Of a stretch of DNA of 6,741 nucleotides, positions 6,414-6,741 are shown one piece after another. Made by a program: the position numbers and the translations under genes. The stretch is from Deltaproteobacteria bacterium (GTDB lineage Bacteria > Desulfobacterota > Desulfobacteria > Desulfobacterales > JAUVKB01). The notes beneath the pieces were generated by a model that searched no databases, was not told the origin of the DNA, and saw only the letters and a program-made list of their open reading frames with translations. How positions within the stretch are numbered: position 1 is the stretch's first letter; each line of letters begins with the position of its first letter. The DNA is taken from NCBI GenBank assembly GCA_030596405.1, contig JAUVKB010000118.1, positions 1 through 6,741 of the forward strand. The letters run 5' to 3'.

Positions 6414-6741
6414 TTACTCCTTTTCAACAGGCAGTCCAGCCTCTATCATTTTTTCCCTGAATTCATCTTCATATTCTTCGTATGTATGAAGATGAACGGG
6501 ATGATTCCAGGGATTTATATGTCGTCGAACACGGGTATCCGTAGTTAAATTTCTCGTGGGGCTCAAAAATATTCCTCCCGAATGCATTAACTTGCTAAAG
6601 GGGAAATATGCAAAAAGGATGCTGACAAAAAACAGGTGCACATAAAAAACACCGCCGATACCCTCGGGTATGGATGGATGAAGCGTTACCAGACCCATGG
6701 CAAGTTCTTTAGCCGCTACAACATCTATTTTTGTAAAATAA
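6414..6741 (-). CDS. dsrM: DsrM, NarI-like diheme cytochrome b subunit (C-terminal part, partial)
   Basis: The frame runs open from the right edge (first full codon at 6740) to the TAA at 6414-6416, giving 108 residues of the C-terminal end; the true start is outside the window. A transmembrane helix carries two histidines 18 residues apart (fragment positions 35 and 53, in YVHLFF and LMHSGG), with FPFSKLMH between them. In NarI the equivalent histidines, H187 and H205, are axial ligands of the two b hemes, so heme binding is expected here. The C-terminal tail (SPTRNLTTDTRVRRHINPWN onward) is charged and probably cytoplasmic. DsrM oxidizes or reduces the quinone pool and passes electrons to DsrK. 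Immediate linkage to dsrK (3 nt) and the NarI-type motif make the call secure although most of the protein, including the remaining ligands, is not seen. The operon promoter must lie further right. Confidence 0.93.
   Translation of the reverse strand, partial: YFTKIDVVAAKELAMGLVTLHPSIPEGIGGVFYVHLFFVSILFAYFPFSKLMHSGGIFLSPTRNLTTDTRVRRHINPWNHPVHLHTYEEYEDEFREKMIEAGLPVEKE

Noticed and set aside
1..6741. CRISPR arrays, tRNA or rRNA genes, transposase genes
   Set aside because: No regularly spaced direct repeats, no cloverleaf-like or rRNA-like stretches, and no transposase motifs were seen. Nearly all of the window is accounted for by the listed genes.

Overview
The window carries the greater part of a dsrMKJOP operon, read on the minus strand. 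It encodes the membrane-spanning, quinone-linked redox complex of dissimilatory sulfur metabolism. Reading in the direction of transcription, from the right edge leftwards, the order is dsrM (3' end only), dsrK, dsrJ, dsrO and dsrP, followed by a clear intrinsic terminator. dsrK to dsrO are packed very tightly: 3 nt between dsrM and dsrK, an 8 nt overlap between dsrK and dsrJ, and a 1 nt overlap between dsrJ and dsrO. dsrP sits about 87 nt downstream with its own ribosome binding site.

Beyond the terminator, on the same strand, lies a full-length gene for a two-domain flavoenzyme of the old-yellow-enzyme / 2,4-dienoyl-CoA reductase (FadH) type. At the left edge, on the plus strand and convergent with it, is the C-terminal end of a sigma-54-dependent transcriptional activator with a Fis-type helix-turn-helix. 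A 35 nt inverted repeat lies between these two convergent genes.

The gene content and order (K directly followed by J, with no dsrL between them) fit a sulfate- or sulfite-reducing bacterium, most likely a member of the Desulfobacterota (Desulfobacteraceae-like) with a moderately AT-rich genome. This assignment is an inference: dsrAB and dsrC, which would settle it better, are outside the window.

How the genes work together, from knowledge of the family: DsrM (diheme cytochrome b) and DsrP (NrfD-like) are the membrane quinone-interacting subunits. DsrJ (triheme c) and DsrO (Tat-exported ferredoxin-like) face the periplasm. DsrK (HdrD-like) faces the cytoplasm and handles the disulfide/trisulfide of DsrC. 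The link between the flavoenzyme and sulfur metabolism is only positional, and a terminator separates them.

I found no evidence of an undescribed system. The most interesting detail is a coordinated loss of the ligands of exactly one predicted [4Fe-4S] cluster in DsrO. Smaller observations concern cysteine spacing in the flavoenzyme and in DsrK, and two intergenic palindromic elements.
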